Source: Amia ocellicauda
Taxonomy: Eukaryota; Chordata; Actinopteri; Amiiformes; Amiidae
Assembly: GCF_036373705.1 (NCBI RefSeq)
Contig: NC_089852.1
Location: 33,183,707 to 33,247,706 of the forward strand
Direction: 5' to 3'
DNA: 64,000 bases
The position numbers were made by a program, and so were the translations under genes. How positions within the stretch are numbered: the first letter of the stretch is position 1; every line of letters begins with the position of its first letter. The notes under the pieces are model-generated. The model was not told the DNA's origin. It did not search any database and worked only from the letters and a program-made list of their open reading frames with translations. Shown here piece after piece: positions 32,640-43,850 of this stretch.

Positions 32640-35626
32640 TAAAAAAAAAAATTAAAATTAAAAAATATTACCAAGAGATGGCTTGATGAGTGGGGTATTG
32701 CATCCCCTTTTAACTAGTATGTGCCACTTTAGAATGTGGGGCACTATTTTTGCAGTTATGATCTAAACTGTTTCAAAAAATTTGTCTCAATTAATTACAA
32801 AATAAAAGAAACAAACAAAACATAAAATAAAATGAACAAAAAGAGTCATGCCACGTCAGTTCTTCCCTCTCATGTCTTCCCTCTCAGTCTCCACTGGATG
32901 AAGATGAAGAAAAAAAAATACGAGTTTTCCTTTAGTTCTTTTTAACCCAACTCCTTTGAATCACTTCCTCTTTCAAGGACCAACACCAAATTAAGCAATA
33001 TTTCAAAGTACTAGTTGATTGCACCACATTCCACATATATACTGTTTGCCCACAATAAAGATGGTGCCATTCTAATTGGAGCTTCTGCCCCCAAAAGACA
33101 GAACATAAATGTCACGCCATGTTTTTTGAGGGCATGCAAGGTCAATTCACAGCACCCTATCATCTGGGTGGATGAATTAGAGCCAGCGCTCACTCACAAT
33201 GTGTTTATAAATGACACTTTAAAGGGATACTATGGTATTTGGCATTTTATCCGGATGTCTTACTCACCCAGAGTCATACAAATCCATGGAAACCCTTTTT
33301 AATTCTGTGCATCCAGTTTGAAGAAATTTGAATTTTTCTTTTAGTTTATTTAATTCAAAGTCAATGGTCGCAAAACGCTTACTCTCAAAAGCTGGATAAT
33401 AGATCTTTTAAATACTCAAAAGTTTAGCTGTTTGTCAATTGTAGTCTTACAATACTATAAATAGTAAATTAATAGTTCAATACATTTGTTAATTTACTGG
33501 TAATTGTAAGAAAGTTGTTTCCACATACTTCCTTACATATGGACTAATTTTGCTTCTGCCTGTGCTCTGTTTTCATTCACGTACAGTATATCCTTGTGCC
33601 GACCTCATCACAGCACAGCTGATGAAATGCGTAGTTTGGCGAGATAGTTCCAAAAGAAAAATACTTTTAAACATATTCATCAAAATACTTTTGATTTTGT
33701 ATAGACTTGTAGAGAATGCTTGGTATCACTTTATAATAATGTCCCCATATCAATGCTTTATGAAGCCTTAACAGATCCTGAACTATTTTATGAAGAATTA
33801 ACAAATAAGTTACAATCATGATTAGATACATTATTAAAGCCATTATTTCTAGTTTATAAAGCACATTACTTAGGATTTAACTATCACTTTTTAAACCATT
33901 AATAAATGTTGTTGTCAATGTTACTAAAGCCATTTACAATTGATTCTATTTATTCAAAAATTCATGTGATTCTGCAAGCAAGTTATAACTGTCATAATTA
34001 ACGCTCTGTAAATGTAAGCAATAAACACTTTATTAGCCCCTTCCTTCCCAATTAATAGTTGATTCATCAAATTTTTGATTGAATCTTGATCTTTTTATTG
34101 TACTATGGCTCTAGGCATCTTATTTTAACCCAGTGCTGTAATGATGCTCTGGTAGATTAATTAATATATGCATGGCTTTAATCAGCTGCCAGTGTGCCAT
34201 AGAAAGAATGCGATTGTGACTGGATACTATTACTGCCCTATGTAGGTAAGACAGGAGTACACATGCTTAGCATTAAAAACAACGGCAGAGCAGAATAAGG
34301 GAAAATTAGTGGTATTGCTAGACCAGTTACCATCATCTACCTTCAAATTCATAAAAAAAAAAAAAAAAAAAAAAAAAACTACTGCTGGATTCAGGACACC
34401 CACTGATCCTCTGTCTGCTGGGGGGTGCTGTGTGCACGCGGGGTCGAATGTTTGAACAGGAGTACATTGGATTTAAGGTGGTCTGAAATAATTCTGGTGC
34501 TTAAAGTACTACTAAACACAGATGTCCTAATAGATCTATGAAGTCTCAATAAGTCACAACTCTGAACGTGGTATGTCTGTCCTCAATTGGAGACCAAAAC
34601 TGAGTGCAGTAATAACTTGCTATTAAATCAACCGTACATGAGCAAACATCAATATACCTAATTTATGTAAAATACAACTATTTAAGACCTCATTTCAAGC
34701 ATTATATTGTTCTCATTTTTATGCCCCTTCCACCAGTAACTTAAAAATGCCCACCCTGATGATCATGTGTCTGGTGTTATGCTGCACTGGCTATTTTTTC
34801 CGCCAGGCGGCACTGAAAATTTTGGTCGCTCCCCTTCTTGAAGGCAAAAGTGTCCTTGAACCACTGTGATTGGACCCATATACTGTCACTCAATTTAAAG
34901 TAGAGGGTTTCACCAAAATGTGTGTGTTGGTGCTAGATAAACAGTTCAGTAGAAAAACATATAAATCACATTCATTCCCTTTACCTCATGTTTTCAAAAG
35001 GTAAATCAATCAGCACCAAGCAGACACTTACATGATAGATTCATGTGTCTATATTACATGTTGATAGTTGTTTATAGCCAAACCTCTGAGATGTTTTTGC
35101 TATAAGCATGAAAATAAGAGCCGCGTCCATCCATTTTTGAATACTTTTCCCTGAGTTCTCAGTCAGTCTGTTTAAAGTGATTAAAGTGCAGAGACGACGC
35201 GTGAGCTGGGGACTCACAGCGCAGAGCCCAGCAGCCAATCAGTGTGTGTGATTTATATGAGATTATATGAGACACACATGTGTTCAGTACAATAATAATC
35301 ACAAACATATTAATACCAATCTGAGAATAAACAATGACAATTCATTCAGATTAAGCTGAAGCGTTGATTACAATGTCAATTCGACACGATAAAAAAGATT
35401 TACAATCTGAAACATATACAAAGCTTATGAATTGCTGATACATGTTTGCATATTGTTTTATATAATATATTTTAAAGTATGCAACTTTTTATACCTACAA
35501 TACAATAACCAAATGGTATAAACCATTAATCAATATTTATACATATAACAATATATATTAGCATTATTAATGTAGTCATTAATCACTAGTCACCTTAATA
35601 TATTGTCTGTTGTAATATGTATATAC
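32640..35626. other. Long intergenic stretch without a gene
   Basis: AT-rich DNA with simple A-runs (32640-32660; 34350-34378). Segments at 33020-33190, 33720-33960 and 34720-34900 look like old repeats but I cannot assign them. A CpG-containing 150 bp patch lies at 35100-35240. No supported coding region. Confidence 0.6.
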
Positions 35627-35879
35627 TGTAATGACCCATGGTGGTGGGTGTAATTACTAAAATTATAAAACACAAAACAGAAGTTTTCCAATACAAAACA
35701 AGTCTTTATTGGCTGACCAGGTTGGTACATCAACTTTCCCTTTCCCTGCACGTCTGTACTCTCACTTGCAACTTTTTAACTCCTGTTTGCACTCTCTCCA
35801 TGTGGTGCATCATCCACCTCTTTTATTCCTCTCTCCCACCTGACCTGCACCCCTCAATCACCGCTCCCCACCTATACCA
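35627..35879 (-). repeat. Gypsy LTR (3' LTR)
   Basis: About 253 bp, aligned to the other LTR through ACATCAACTTTCCCTTTCCC and CTGCACGTCTGTAC. Several substitutions and small indels separate the two LTRs, so the insertion is not very recent. Confidence 0.85.
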
Positions 35880-35904
35880 GTGGCACTGCTAGACCTCACA
35901 GAGT

Positions 35905-36780
35905 TCAGGGTATTTCTTCTTGGCGGGCCTGCCAGTCAGTACCTGAATGAAAGAGCAGGGTCCGGCAGCTGGGTGACACCTCCCCCATCAGCTCCTGCTC
36001 CTGCGCCTCCCTCCTCGTACAGCCAGCACAAGGGTCTGTGGCGCAGGGCATCCTTGACAGACGGTCGGCGTTCAGGTGAGTCACCTCCTTTGGTTGCAGG
36101 ATTGTATACTGAAAAGACTGGAACTGTTCGATCCAGTGCACCCTGGGGCAGCGGGTATGAGTATGAGTCATCTCTTTCAGCTGACAGTAATCAACACAGA
36201 ACCTCCAGGTTCCATCCTTCTTCGGGACTAGGACAACCAGGGAGGTTCAGGGACTTCCATCTCCTCTAGGGCCTGGTCTGCGTGGGTCTTGCCGGCAATG
36301 TCAGGAGTTGTGGCGTAGCTGTTAGCAGAACTCATGCAGCAGGGCCCACAGCTGCTCGCATTGCTCCTCTTGCAGGCCATCTTGGTTTGCGGCCCACACC
36401 TGTCGCACAATGGCAGCGGCCTTATTGACTGGTGGAAGTTTTGGCAGGGGGGACCGTGGTGGAGATCTGGGCTCTCTGGGCTTGCATGCCAGTGTTCTGG
36501 GCTGAAACGCATGGTGCGCACCCAAAGGACAAGCAAGCCTTCAGCAAGCTCCAAAAACTCCAAGGGCTCTTGGATGCTCTTGGATGCGGCAATCTAGACC
36601 GCATACGGGCCCAACCGTGCATTGTGGCCTGTTCGCCACTTGCGGTGGTGAAGGGCAGCTTGCACTGGTTTGTCATTTGTCTTTTTGCAGTAGATAGGGG
36701 TGGGTGAGGGTGACGGTGGAGCCAGTGTCCAGCAGCACGCAGCAGGGGGTCACCATCCACCCGAAGTACAACGTAACAGC
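35905..36780 (-). pseudogene. Gypsy pol remnant (protease, RT, RNase H pieces)
   Basis: Minus strand, in order: an aspartic-protease block LLDTGSTVTLTHPYL (near 36710-36750); a pre-RT segment with CEQLWALLHEF and PDIAGKTHADQ (36525-36290); an RT piece VPKKDGTWRFCVDYC (36240-36180); then, after a deletion, an RNase H end FQYTILQPKEVTHLNADRLS (36110-36050). Frames are broken between blocks. Inactive. Confidence 0.82.
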
Positions 36781-36979
36781 ATCAGCGCAGCATCGAGCAT
36801 CGGGGGTGCAGCGAGGCATTGCTGGTGGAGGAAGGCATCTGTGGCTAGACCCTCTTGTATAGCTGGGGAGAATTCGCTATATCCCCTGCAGGTCAAGTGG
36901 TGGATAGTGGCTCTCTATCGTTAGTCATCTTTCCTTTTCTTCTTGTGCGTGGCTTCGTATCCTCTATTTTGACACCAAA

Positions 36980-37220
36980 TATAATGACCCACAGGGGTGA
37001 GAGTAATTACTAAAATAATAACACACAAAATGGAAGGTTTCTTGGCTGAACAGGGTGGTACATCAACTTTCCCTCTCCCTGCACGTCTGTACCAGCAAAA
37101 CCACTCTCACTTTTAACTTGTTAACTCCTACTGGAATTCTTATGTGACACATCACCCGCTTCTGTTATGCCTCTCTCCCACGTGACCCCCACCCACAATT
37201 ACCGCTCCCCGGCTATACCA
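36980..37220 (-). repeat. Gypsy LTR (5' LTR)
   Basis: About 241 bp partner of 35627-35879, sharing the TATAATGACCC start and GGCTATACCA end. Confidence 0.85.
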
Positions 37221-37620
37221 ACCCTAGAGATGGGGGGGAACCATGAAACCCCATAACTCCCAACATGCTAGAACACCCCTCCCCATCACCCAACACATAA
37301 TAATACCAACACAGTAATTAACCCCCACACATACATCACTCAGGGTCCCTGAACTGACCCACCCACCCTCCATACACACTCCTAATCCTACCCCTAAACC
37401 CCCTGTGTGGCACACACTCACAGCACGAACAGTCTGGCAACACAGCAGTCCAAACAAAGCCAGGATCGCTATAATACTACATATTTGCTTTGTGGAAGAG
37501 GTATTGATGTCATATCCCCCTCATCTGTGATTAATTTTACAGGTTGCAATTCAATGCTTTCATTTTTGGTTTGCTGGAAGAAAATTCATCTATAAAGGTT
37601 TATAACTACACAATAATATA

Positions 37621-38841
37621 CACTCACCTAAAGGATTATTAGGAACACCTGTTAAATTTCTCATTAATGCAATTATCTAAACAACCAATCACATGGCAGT
37701 TGCTTCAATGCATTTAGGGGTGTGGTCCTGGTCAATACAATCTCCTGAACTCCAAACTGAATGTCTGAATGGGAAAGAAAGGTGATTTAAGCAATTTTGA
37801 GCGTGGCATGGTTGTTGGTGCCAGACGGGCTGGTCTGAGTATTTCACAATCTGCTCAGTTACTGGGATTTTCACGCACAACCATTTCTAGGGTTTACAAA
37901 GAATGGTGTGAAAAGGAAAAAACATCCAGTATGCGGCAGTCCTGTGGGCGAAAATGCCTTGTTGATGCTAGAGGTCAGAGGAGAATGGGCCGACTGATTC
38001 AAGCTGATAGAAGAGCAACTTTGACTGAAATAACCACTCGTTACAACCGAGGTATGCAGCAAAGCATTTGTGAAGCCACAACACGTACAACCTTGAGGCG
38101 GATGGGCTACAACAGCAGAAGACCCCACCGGGTACCACTCATCTCCACTACAAATAGGAAAAAGAGGCTACAATTTGCACAAGCTCACCAAAATTGGACA
38201 GTTGAAGACTGGAAAAATGTTGCCTGGTCTGATGAGTCTCGATTTCTGTTGAGACATTCAGATGGTAGAGTCAGAATTTGGCGTAAACAGAATGAGAACA
38301 TGGATCCATCATGCCTTATTGCCACTGTGCAGGCTGGTGGTGGTGGTGTAATGGTGTGGGGGATGTTTTCTTGGCACACTTTAGGCCCCTTAGTGCCAAT
38401 TGGGCATCGTTTAAATGCCACGGCCTACCTGAGCATTGTTTCTGACCATGTCCATCCCTTTATGACCACCATGTACCCATCCTCTGATGGCTACTTCCAG
38501 CAGGATAATGCACCATGTCACAAAGGTCGAATCATTTCAAATTGGTTTCTTGAACATGACAATGAGTTCACTGTACTAAACTGGCCCCCACAGTCACCAG
38601 ATCTCAACCCAATAGAGCATCTTTGGGATGTGGTGGAACGGGAGCTTCGTGCCCTGGATGTGCATCCCACAAATCTCCATCAACTGCAAGATGCTATCCT
38701 ATCAATATGGGCCAACATTTCTAAAGAATGCTTTCAGCACCTTGTTGAATCAATGCCACGTAGAATTAAGGCAGTTCTGAAGGCGAAAGGGGGTCAAACA
38801 CAGTATTAGTATGGTGTTCCTAATAATCCTTTAGGTGAGTG
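37621..38841 (+). mobile_element. Intact Tc1-like element, family C (DD36E, Incomer-like)
   Basis: Terminal repeats CACTCACCTAAAGGATTATT (left) and its inverted partner ending AATCCTTTAGGTGAGTG (right), flanked by TA on both sides (37619-37620 and 38842-38843). 1,221 bp with one uninterrupted transposase. Near-perfect ends, a TA duplication and an open frame make this the youngest and most plausibly autonomous element in the window. Confidence 0.95.
37769..38809 (+). CDS. Tc1/mariner transposase, intact, DD36E
   Basis: 346 residues from ATG. Residues about 5-45 and 70-125 carry the two helix-turn-helix units that bind the terminal repeats (SQSAQLLGFSRTTISRVYKE; RRATLTEITTRYN). The catalytic domain follows: Asp155 in VAWSDESRF, Asp246 in YFQQDNAPCH and Glu283 in SPDLNPIEHLWD. 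Counting gives 36 residues between the second Asp and the Glu, so the triad is DD36E rather than the usual Tc1 DD34E; this spacing defines the Incomer group described in vertebrates. A glycine-rich GGGGVMVWGMF block is present. The protein would cut the element out and insert it at TA. No stop or frameshift. Confidence 0.95.
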   Translation: MGKKGDLSNFERGMVVGARRAGLSISQSAQLLGFSRTTISRVYKEWCEKEKTSSMRQSCGRKCLVDARGQRRMGRLIQADRRATLTEITTRYNRGMQQSICEATTRTTLRRMGYNSRRPHRVPLISTTNRKKRLQFAQAHQNWTVEDWKNVAWSDESRFLLRHSDGRVRIWRKQNENMDPSCLIATVQAGGGGVMVWGMFSWHTLGPLVPIGHRLNATAYLSIVSDHVHPFMTTMYPSSDGYFQQDNAPCHKGRIISNWFLEHDNEFTVLNWPPQSPDLNPIEHLWDVVERELRALDVHPTNLHQLQDAILSIWANISKECFQHLVESMPRRIKAVLKAKGGQTQY

Positions 38842-38928
38842 TATGTATAGGATGTTGTTCATCATCTATTAATATTAAATAAACTCCTATAAATGTAACT
38901 TTTATAAAGCACTCACAGATTGTTATAA

Positions 38929-39903
38929 TCAACATATACTTGATATTTTCATGGAGATGCATAAACTTCTGCATTTAACTAATTTCAGCATTTGCTCTCT
39001 TATTTCCTTTGTTCTGATGCCATAAATAAGTGGGTGGAAACAGCTTGGAAAAAGTAAGTACATTATGCTTATTAGTGTGTGAATATTGGGAGGGAGTGAA
39101 TTCTTGATCCTGTATGCAAGAATCGCTGTCATGGCAAAAGTGTAAGACACGCCAATGATTATTAACTGAGTGCCACAGGTGTGGATTGCTTTCTTACCAG
39201 AGTTACCAGAGGCCTTTTTAAAAATATCAAAAAATATTTTGGTGTATGAAATTACAATGAAAACCAAATCAAGACCTGCTACACTGAATACTGCAAGCAG
39301 TCCAATTATACTGTTCTTGTTGGTGTTTTCACAGGCCAAGCTTACAAGAGCCATGTGCTCACAAAAGCAATGATCAATCACATTCGAGGAACAAAAAGAA
39401 AGAGGACTGGCAAGAAGCACGACAAGCAAAACAAGAAACATATTTCTTAAAAAAACGACAGCAGAGAATTTAAACAAAGTATAACTATTCATATAATCAT
39501 TGTAGCGCAGTGGAATACATATGGCAACATAGCGATCCAAAGCCATCCCTAGGAGAACAGTTGACTGGAACGAACTAAAGAAATGGATGAAAAACATTTG
39601 GATCAGACAACAAAACAGAGTTATTTCATTCCAGTTGAATAAAAAGCTTAATAACATTTGTGGGACAAATATTATTGGCAAAGTCAGGTCTACAAATGCA
39701 GTGGCACATATAAACACATACATGGGAGAGTGTAAATGTCTTCCTGTTTTAATAGTGATAATCAGCACAGAGTTACCAACAAAAGACAATATAAACAACA
39801 GAAAGAAAGGAAAGAAAAGAAATTGTCTGTATCCACTGAGACCAGAGAATCCAAATAGAACAAATTTTGTGTGCGATGAATTACCACTTTGATTTGTCAG
39901 CAT
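38929..39903 (-). CDS. Olfactory receptor OR2 (class I-like, fish)
   Basis: 324 residues from the ATG at 39903. Asn4 and Asn8 are glycosylation sites (NQS, NSS). Hallmarks: FVGN in TM1, LHSPMY, Cys99, MALDRYVAIC (120-129), loop-2 cysteines 179/181/191, SY (219-220), HTCGT (241-245), HPLIY (290-294). It is the most divergent of the four in loop 3 and the C-terminus. The frame is open upstream of the ATG through the splice acceptor at 39934, and unlike in OR1, OR3 and OR4 the upstream-exon ATG would be in frame with the receptor, giving a possible 22-residue N-terminal extension. The nearest downstream feature is the intact Tc1 element, 87 bp beyond the stop. Confidence 0.93.
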   Translation of the reverse strand: MLTNQSGNSSHTKFVLFGFSGLSGYRQFLFFPFFLLFILSFVGNSVLIITIKTGRHLHSPMYVFICATAFVDLTLPIIFVPQMLLSFLFNWNEITLFCCLIQMFFIHFFSSFQSTVLLGMALDRYVAICIPLRYNDYMNSYTLFKFSAVVFLRNMFLVLLVVLLASPLSFCSSNVIDHCFCEHMALVSLACENTNKNSIIGLLAVFSVAGLDLVFIVISYTKIFFDIFKKASGNSGKKAIHTCGTQLIIIGVSYTFAMTAILAYRIKNSLPPNIHTLISIMYLLFPSCFHPLIYGIRTKEIREQMLKLVKCRSLCISMKISSIC

Positions 39904-39933
39904 TTTCACTCTACTGCCAAGTAGCACAGTTAT

Positions 39934-41070
39934 CTGGAAAAGAAAAGTAAGCACACAATTCACAGAGGGGAAATAAAAGTAATTTTCTAATCGTAATCAG
40001 CATTCATGTTTCAGGCCAATGATAATTATGATGAGTAACAGAGAATAATGCCTTTGGAAAAAAAATGGAAGGTATTTAGCATATGTAACGGATATATACA
40101 ATGTGAATAATATTGGCACTCCCAATAAATAATTAAAGGTGTTGTATTAATATGCTTTTAAAGACATGCCTCTGCAAATTCTCAGAATATTTTTTTAGAA
40201 CTCAGCAGATTATTATTATTTCCCCAATTTTTGTACTGTTTAAATTTCAGATGTATTTTTAATTTTAATGTATTTATATTTTCATAAGTATTTGAACGGC
40301 TACTTAAATTAGTTTCTATCAGATGATGTAGAGGGTAATTTCCCTGGGGCTGTAAACTTTTGACTTCACTCCATTTAATTCAATGGGCTATGAAGTTACA
40401 TGTCTTCCCCTTTTCTTAAGTCAGTTCAGTCTGAGAGCATACGTTTTCTTTGGACTAAATCAATGCTCAGCAAACTCTGAATGAATATTACTAATACGTT
40501 ATTATAGTTTATGGAACAATATTTCCTGAACTAAATGAATCAATGAATAACATTGCACCACATGAAGGGTGAGAATCAGGAGGAGATGGATGGGCTCTGC
40601 AAGGAGGAATGGTAGAACTTCCCTCCTAAGAAGTTGACTGAATCTATTAAAGAGCTACAATAAGTGCCTCCTCCATGTTATGAAAGTTAAGTGAAGATTC
40701 ATAAAAATAGATTGCCAGGGTATAAATAAAATTGAACATTAAGGGATAGACATACAAAGAAAAGTCAGTGACAACATACTGCAATTATTATCTTGCCTAT
40801 TTACTAAGAGAAAAAATGTTAATGAATATTAAAATATTGTTTAACGACATCTTTGCAACATTTGAAGAAAAAGAAAGTGACAGCTGATTTGTGATTTGCT
40901 GTAACATACACAGTCAACTATGCTACTCCAGCTTGGTATTGAACACACAAATCACCATTCTGGTCCTTATATGTGCCTGGTTACTGTACTCCTCCATGTT
41001 GGTGAGTTTGGATTCAGTACATTGTCAGTATCTGTGGATGTGGAGGATAGCTACTGTCTCCTTGCAACAC

Positions 41071-41128
<58 letters not shown>

Positions 41129-41571
41129 GTCAATATTTCAGATTCATTAGCTAAATTCAACAGCTTAACCACAAGGACAAATTATTTCTTCAAAACAGTT
41201 CCTTAAACTATGGAAAAATAATTGAGCTTCTTTAATAGCTTATGCCTCGCCCCCATATTTACGACTCATTTGTGGCTCTAATGATGTGCAATTCTTTAGT
41301 GCATCTACCCCTAAGTATTTAGATATATATGGAATGATTTTGACAGATATTCAATTGATACATACTATGTTGAAACTCTTACATGTTTATATTTAATTGT
41401 GCTGAATTTGTATCAGGAAATACATTGTGTACAAATCAAGTTTAATTTACTCTTCATGACAGGTATAAATAAATCTAGAGGCAACTATCATATTATATAT
41501 AAGAATACAATACAAAATAAAATACTGAATAGTAAATATAAGCCAAACACACAAAAATAACAGTTACTCAC
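39934..41571 (-). other. OR2 5' intron
   Basis: Donor GTGAGTAACTG next to 41572, acceptor CTTTTCTTTTCCAG ending at 39934. About 1.64 kb. It contains a (TTA)n microsatellite and otherwise AT-rich DNA in which I see no gene. Confidence 0.65.
41070..41128 (+). repeat. (TAT)n trinucleotide microsatellite
   Basis: About 19 perfect ATT/TAT units inside the OR2 intron; likely polymorphic. Confidence 0.95.
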
Positions 41572-41680
41572 TATGTAAATGAGGAAACCCTCTTTTCTCT
41601 CTTCCATGAGTTCAGTCTTTAACTCTTCTCTTCCAGGACTGACTTTAAAATCTCTGTCCCGATTCCCCTCATGAGGTTGT
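41572..41680 (-). other. OR2 upstream exon
   Basis: On the minus strand ATG at 41607 opens MEERKEGFLIYI up to the donor. Spliced to ATAACTGTGCTACTTGGC the frame stays open into the OR2 coding sequence, because the coding exon has one base more between acceptor and ATG (30 against 29). Confidence 0.55.
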
Positions 41681-41715
41681 GCCTAAGGGGTTCATTATTT
41701 CTACTTCTTAATTAG
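41662..41715 (-). promoter_or_regulatory. OR2 promoter candidates
   Basis: ATTCCCCTCATGAGG (41662-41676) aligns with the Olf/EBF-like site of OR1 but has a weaker right half. TTAATTAG (41708-41715) is a good homeodomain core. Confidence 0.45.
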
Positions 41716-41939
41716 AGTATAGTAGCCTGCTGTGTGGTTTTGAATGAGTAGTTAAAAGGATTAAGAATACTGAAAACACCTGTAAATTAATGATAGTTTT
41801 TGTGTTGATTGTTAGTTCAAGATGAAGCCAACACTGAGACTACCCAACAATGCATACAGAATACGTATATGCAGCTCTGGAAAAAAATACTTTTTTCCAG
41901 ATCTGTATAACCTCTAGATAAAGTGAAAGCAGGTATACA

Positions 41940-42230
41940 TTATTGTATTTATTTATTTGACTGATGCCATCATCCAGGATGACTCCCTCACTAATTAAAT
42001 AAAAAAGAATGTTATCTAAAATAAAGTGCAAAATGCTGAACAACAGCAAAGCAATACAACACAATACATTTGACCAGAGAGCAGATACAATGGTTAAAGT
42101 TAGTTGTCAGTTGCTTTTGAACTGATCATCTCTATTGGTGCTATCCTGCTGATAACAGATTCTAATTTCCAAAGCAGAGAGATAGATCAATGACAGGTGC
42201 CACAGGGTGATCACAGACACTACAGTCCTG
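41940..42230 (-). repeat. Orphan OR downstream flank
   Basis: Matches the downstream flanks of OR1, OR3 and OR4: TTATTTATTTGACTGATGCC near 41950, TTCCAAAGCAGAGAGATAGA (42167) and ATGACAGGTGCCACAGGGTG (42191), compare 57318-57360. No OR coding sequence follows, so this marks an OR unit whose gene was deleted. Confidence 0.6.
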
Positions 42231-42239
42231 ATGTTGCTC

Positions 42240-43500
42240 AGGGGAGGGTTTGTCAATTTAGGATCCCCTTCACCTCTACCTGTCATGACCATTTTAACAT
42301 CACCACACACAGCAGTGTCTGCAACAATCCTATGTTGTGGCATGGGGGTAGAGCAATCGGGACAAATAGGGCACTTCGGGAAAAGAAGGGCAGGGGAATG
42401 AAAACGGACAGTGGCTCGTGCCACACTGCCCCCCCCCCCCTACAAATAGAAAATGAAGGTAGTATTAATAAATATTAATAAATACACAATACAAACTGAA
42501 TAAAATTAAGATTTAAAAGAAGGATGTGCAAATTACATTGCAAATTGTTTCATTATTATAAAGTTTCCGACTTAAAATAATGAAATACACATTTTAGATT
42601 CAAATACATATTTTAAAGAACTATATGTAAATTAATATGTTTCAGTGTTGTTGTTGTTTTTAAGCGTTACAAATGTGTGATTTCAGTGATGTTGTGTGTG
42701 GAGGTTCTGTGCTGAAAATACCAACATGACTGTTTGGCTTTAACAAAGATTGCATAGGAGCTGCAATTTACATTGTTTGTTTTAAAAACAATTCTTAAAT
42801 GGAGCATAAGGTATCCCATCAATTTGCCACACACTTTTTATAACAAGCTTTAAATCACAAACAATAACAAATAACAAACACCGACAAAAGATTGTCATCA
42901 ACACGGTTTTTGGAAATCACTACTTTAAGCTGTGCTGAAAACAAATTGAGCTATAATAAGTAATGCATAGCAGATACAGTATGCATTCAATTCAGTAGCT
43001 ACATAAACAAAACCTTCTCTCGTTTGATTTAGATCGAATACTTCTTAATGTCCTAAAATGATTCCAAAACCACCTTTAATTAAATTCAACAGTTAGCCAC
43101 AGCAATTGTAGTCTTTTCAACTATTTAATCTCACCCCTTTTTATCGATAAATGTGGTTACATGGTTGTAACTAAGCAGGCTCCCTATAGAAACTATAGAA
43201 CTACCAGGCATCACTCTGTCAGCTTGTATCCATAGGGTGTGTTCACATTGTGCAGACTTTTGTCATTCTGCAAGGAATCTGAACATTTAGTCAATGCTCT
43301 CATGCGGTCATACTTTCGTCTGATTCGTGTGACTTCAGAGCTATGTATACAAACACACACTTCATAGCATAAGAATACTAAATACTGAAACAAAAATAGC
43401 CCATAATTATGCAAAATAGATGAGCATACTATGAAACAAAATGCCCTAATGTATATTCCTGTTTAATAGGCTATAAGATTTTAACTTTGAAGACACATTT
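42240..43500. other. AT-rich stretch, no gene
   Basis: A C-run (42430-42440) is present. No coding or repeat assignment. Confidence 0.6.
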
Positions 43501-43504
43501 AGTC

Positions 43505-43585
43505 TCACAGCACTTACTCATGGATCACCCACAGCAGGATTCGAACTCGGGTCTCCCACACCACAGTGCAGCGACCTTACTGCAA
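43505..43585 (-). mobile_element. tRNA-like SINE head fragment
   Basis: The minus strand reads GGTCGCTGCACTGTGGTGTG, then GGAGACCCGAGTTCGAATCC, which contains a good B box (GAGTTCGAATCC). It lacks a full cloverleaf and CCA-adjacent acceptor pairing, so a SINE fragment is more likely than a functional tRNA gene. Confidence 0.5.
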
Positions 43586-43734
43586 AAAAAACAAAACAGC
43601 CGATATTAGCAATACATTATTTTTCAGTTACAATTCAGCTTGTAATGTTACACTGCTTACTAGGCATCAGGGGGGCCCCTAGCTCCTTGGGGCCCCACAC
43701 AATTGTGTGCTTTGAATGTTGGGAAACCACACCA

Positions 43735-43850
43735 CTGATGTTGCTGGGATGTGGGTTTCATTACATTAAGGGAGGAGAACATGTGAGTGGATATGGGAGC
43801 TGGGAGAGCAACCAGCAGAAAATGTGAGCAGAGGACAAGATTTAGGGACT
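43735..43850 (-). repeat. Second orphan piece of OR downstream flank
   Basis: GATGTTGCTGGGATGTGGGT and GGATATGGGAGCTGGGAGAG match the OR1 flank at 26135-26200 and the OR3 flank near 54055. Separated from 41940-42230 by unrelated DNA. Confidence 0.55.

Larger units (their letters stand above)
35627..37220 (-). mobile_element. Ty3/Gypsy LTR retrotransposon, internally deleted
   Basis: Two LTRs start TGTAATGACCC / TATAATGACCC and end CTATACCA: 35627-35879 and 36980-37220. Between them the minus strand keeps protease, pre-RT, RT and RNase H scraps in the normal pol order. A TTTGGTGTCA segment next to the right LTR resembles the primer-binding region of fish Gypsy elements. Integrase, most of RT and gag are gone. 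Flanks (ATATAC and ACCCTA) do not show a clear target duplication. Confidence 0.85.

Noticed and set aside
35905-36924. Host gene in the 35.9-36.9 kb region
   Set aside because: All recognisable blocks are Gypsy protease, RT and RNase H on the minus strand between two LTRs. Plus-strand frames are shadows.
42107-42478. Overlapping open frames near 42.1-42.5 kb on both strands
   Set aside because: Low-complexity, no recognisable domain, and the region is OR flank relic and simple sequence.
43505-43585. A functional tRNA gene
   Set aside because: Only the B-box half is convincing; acceptor and D-arm pairing could not be drawn. A SINE head is the better explanation.
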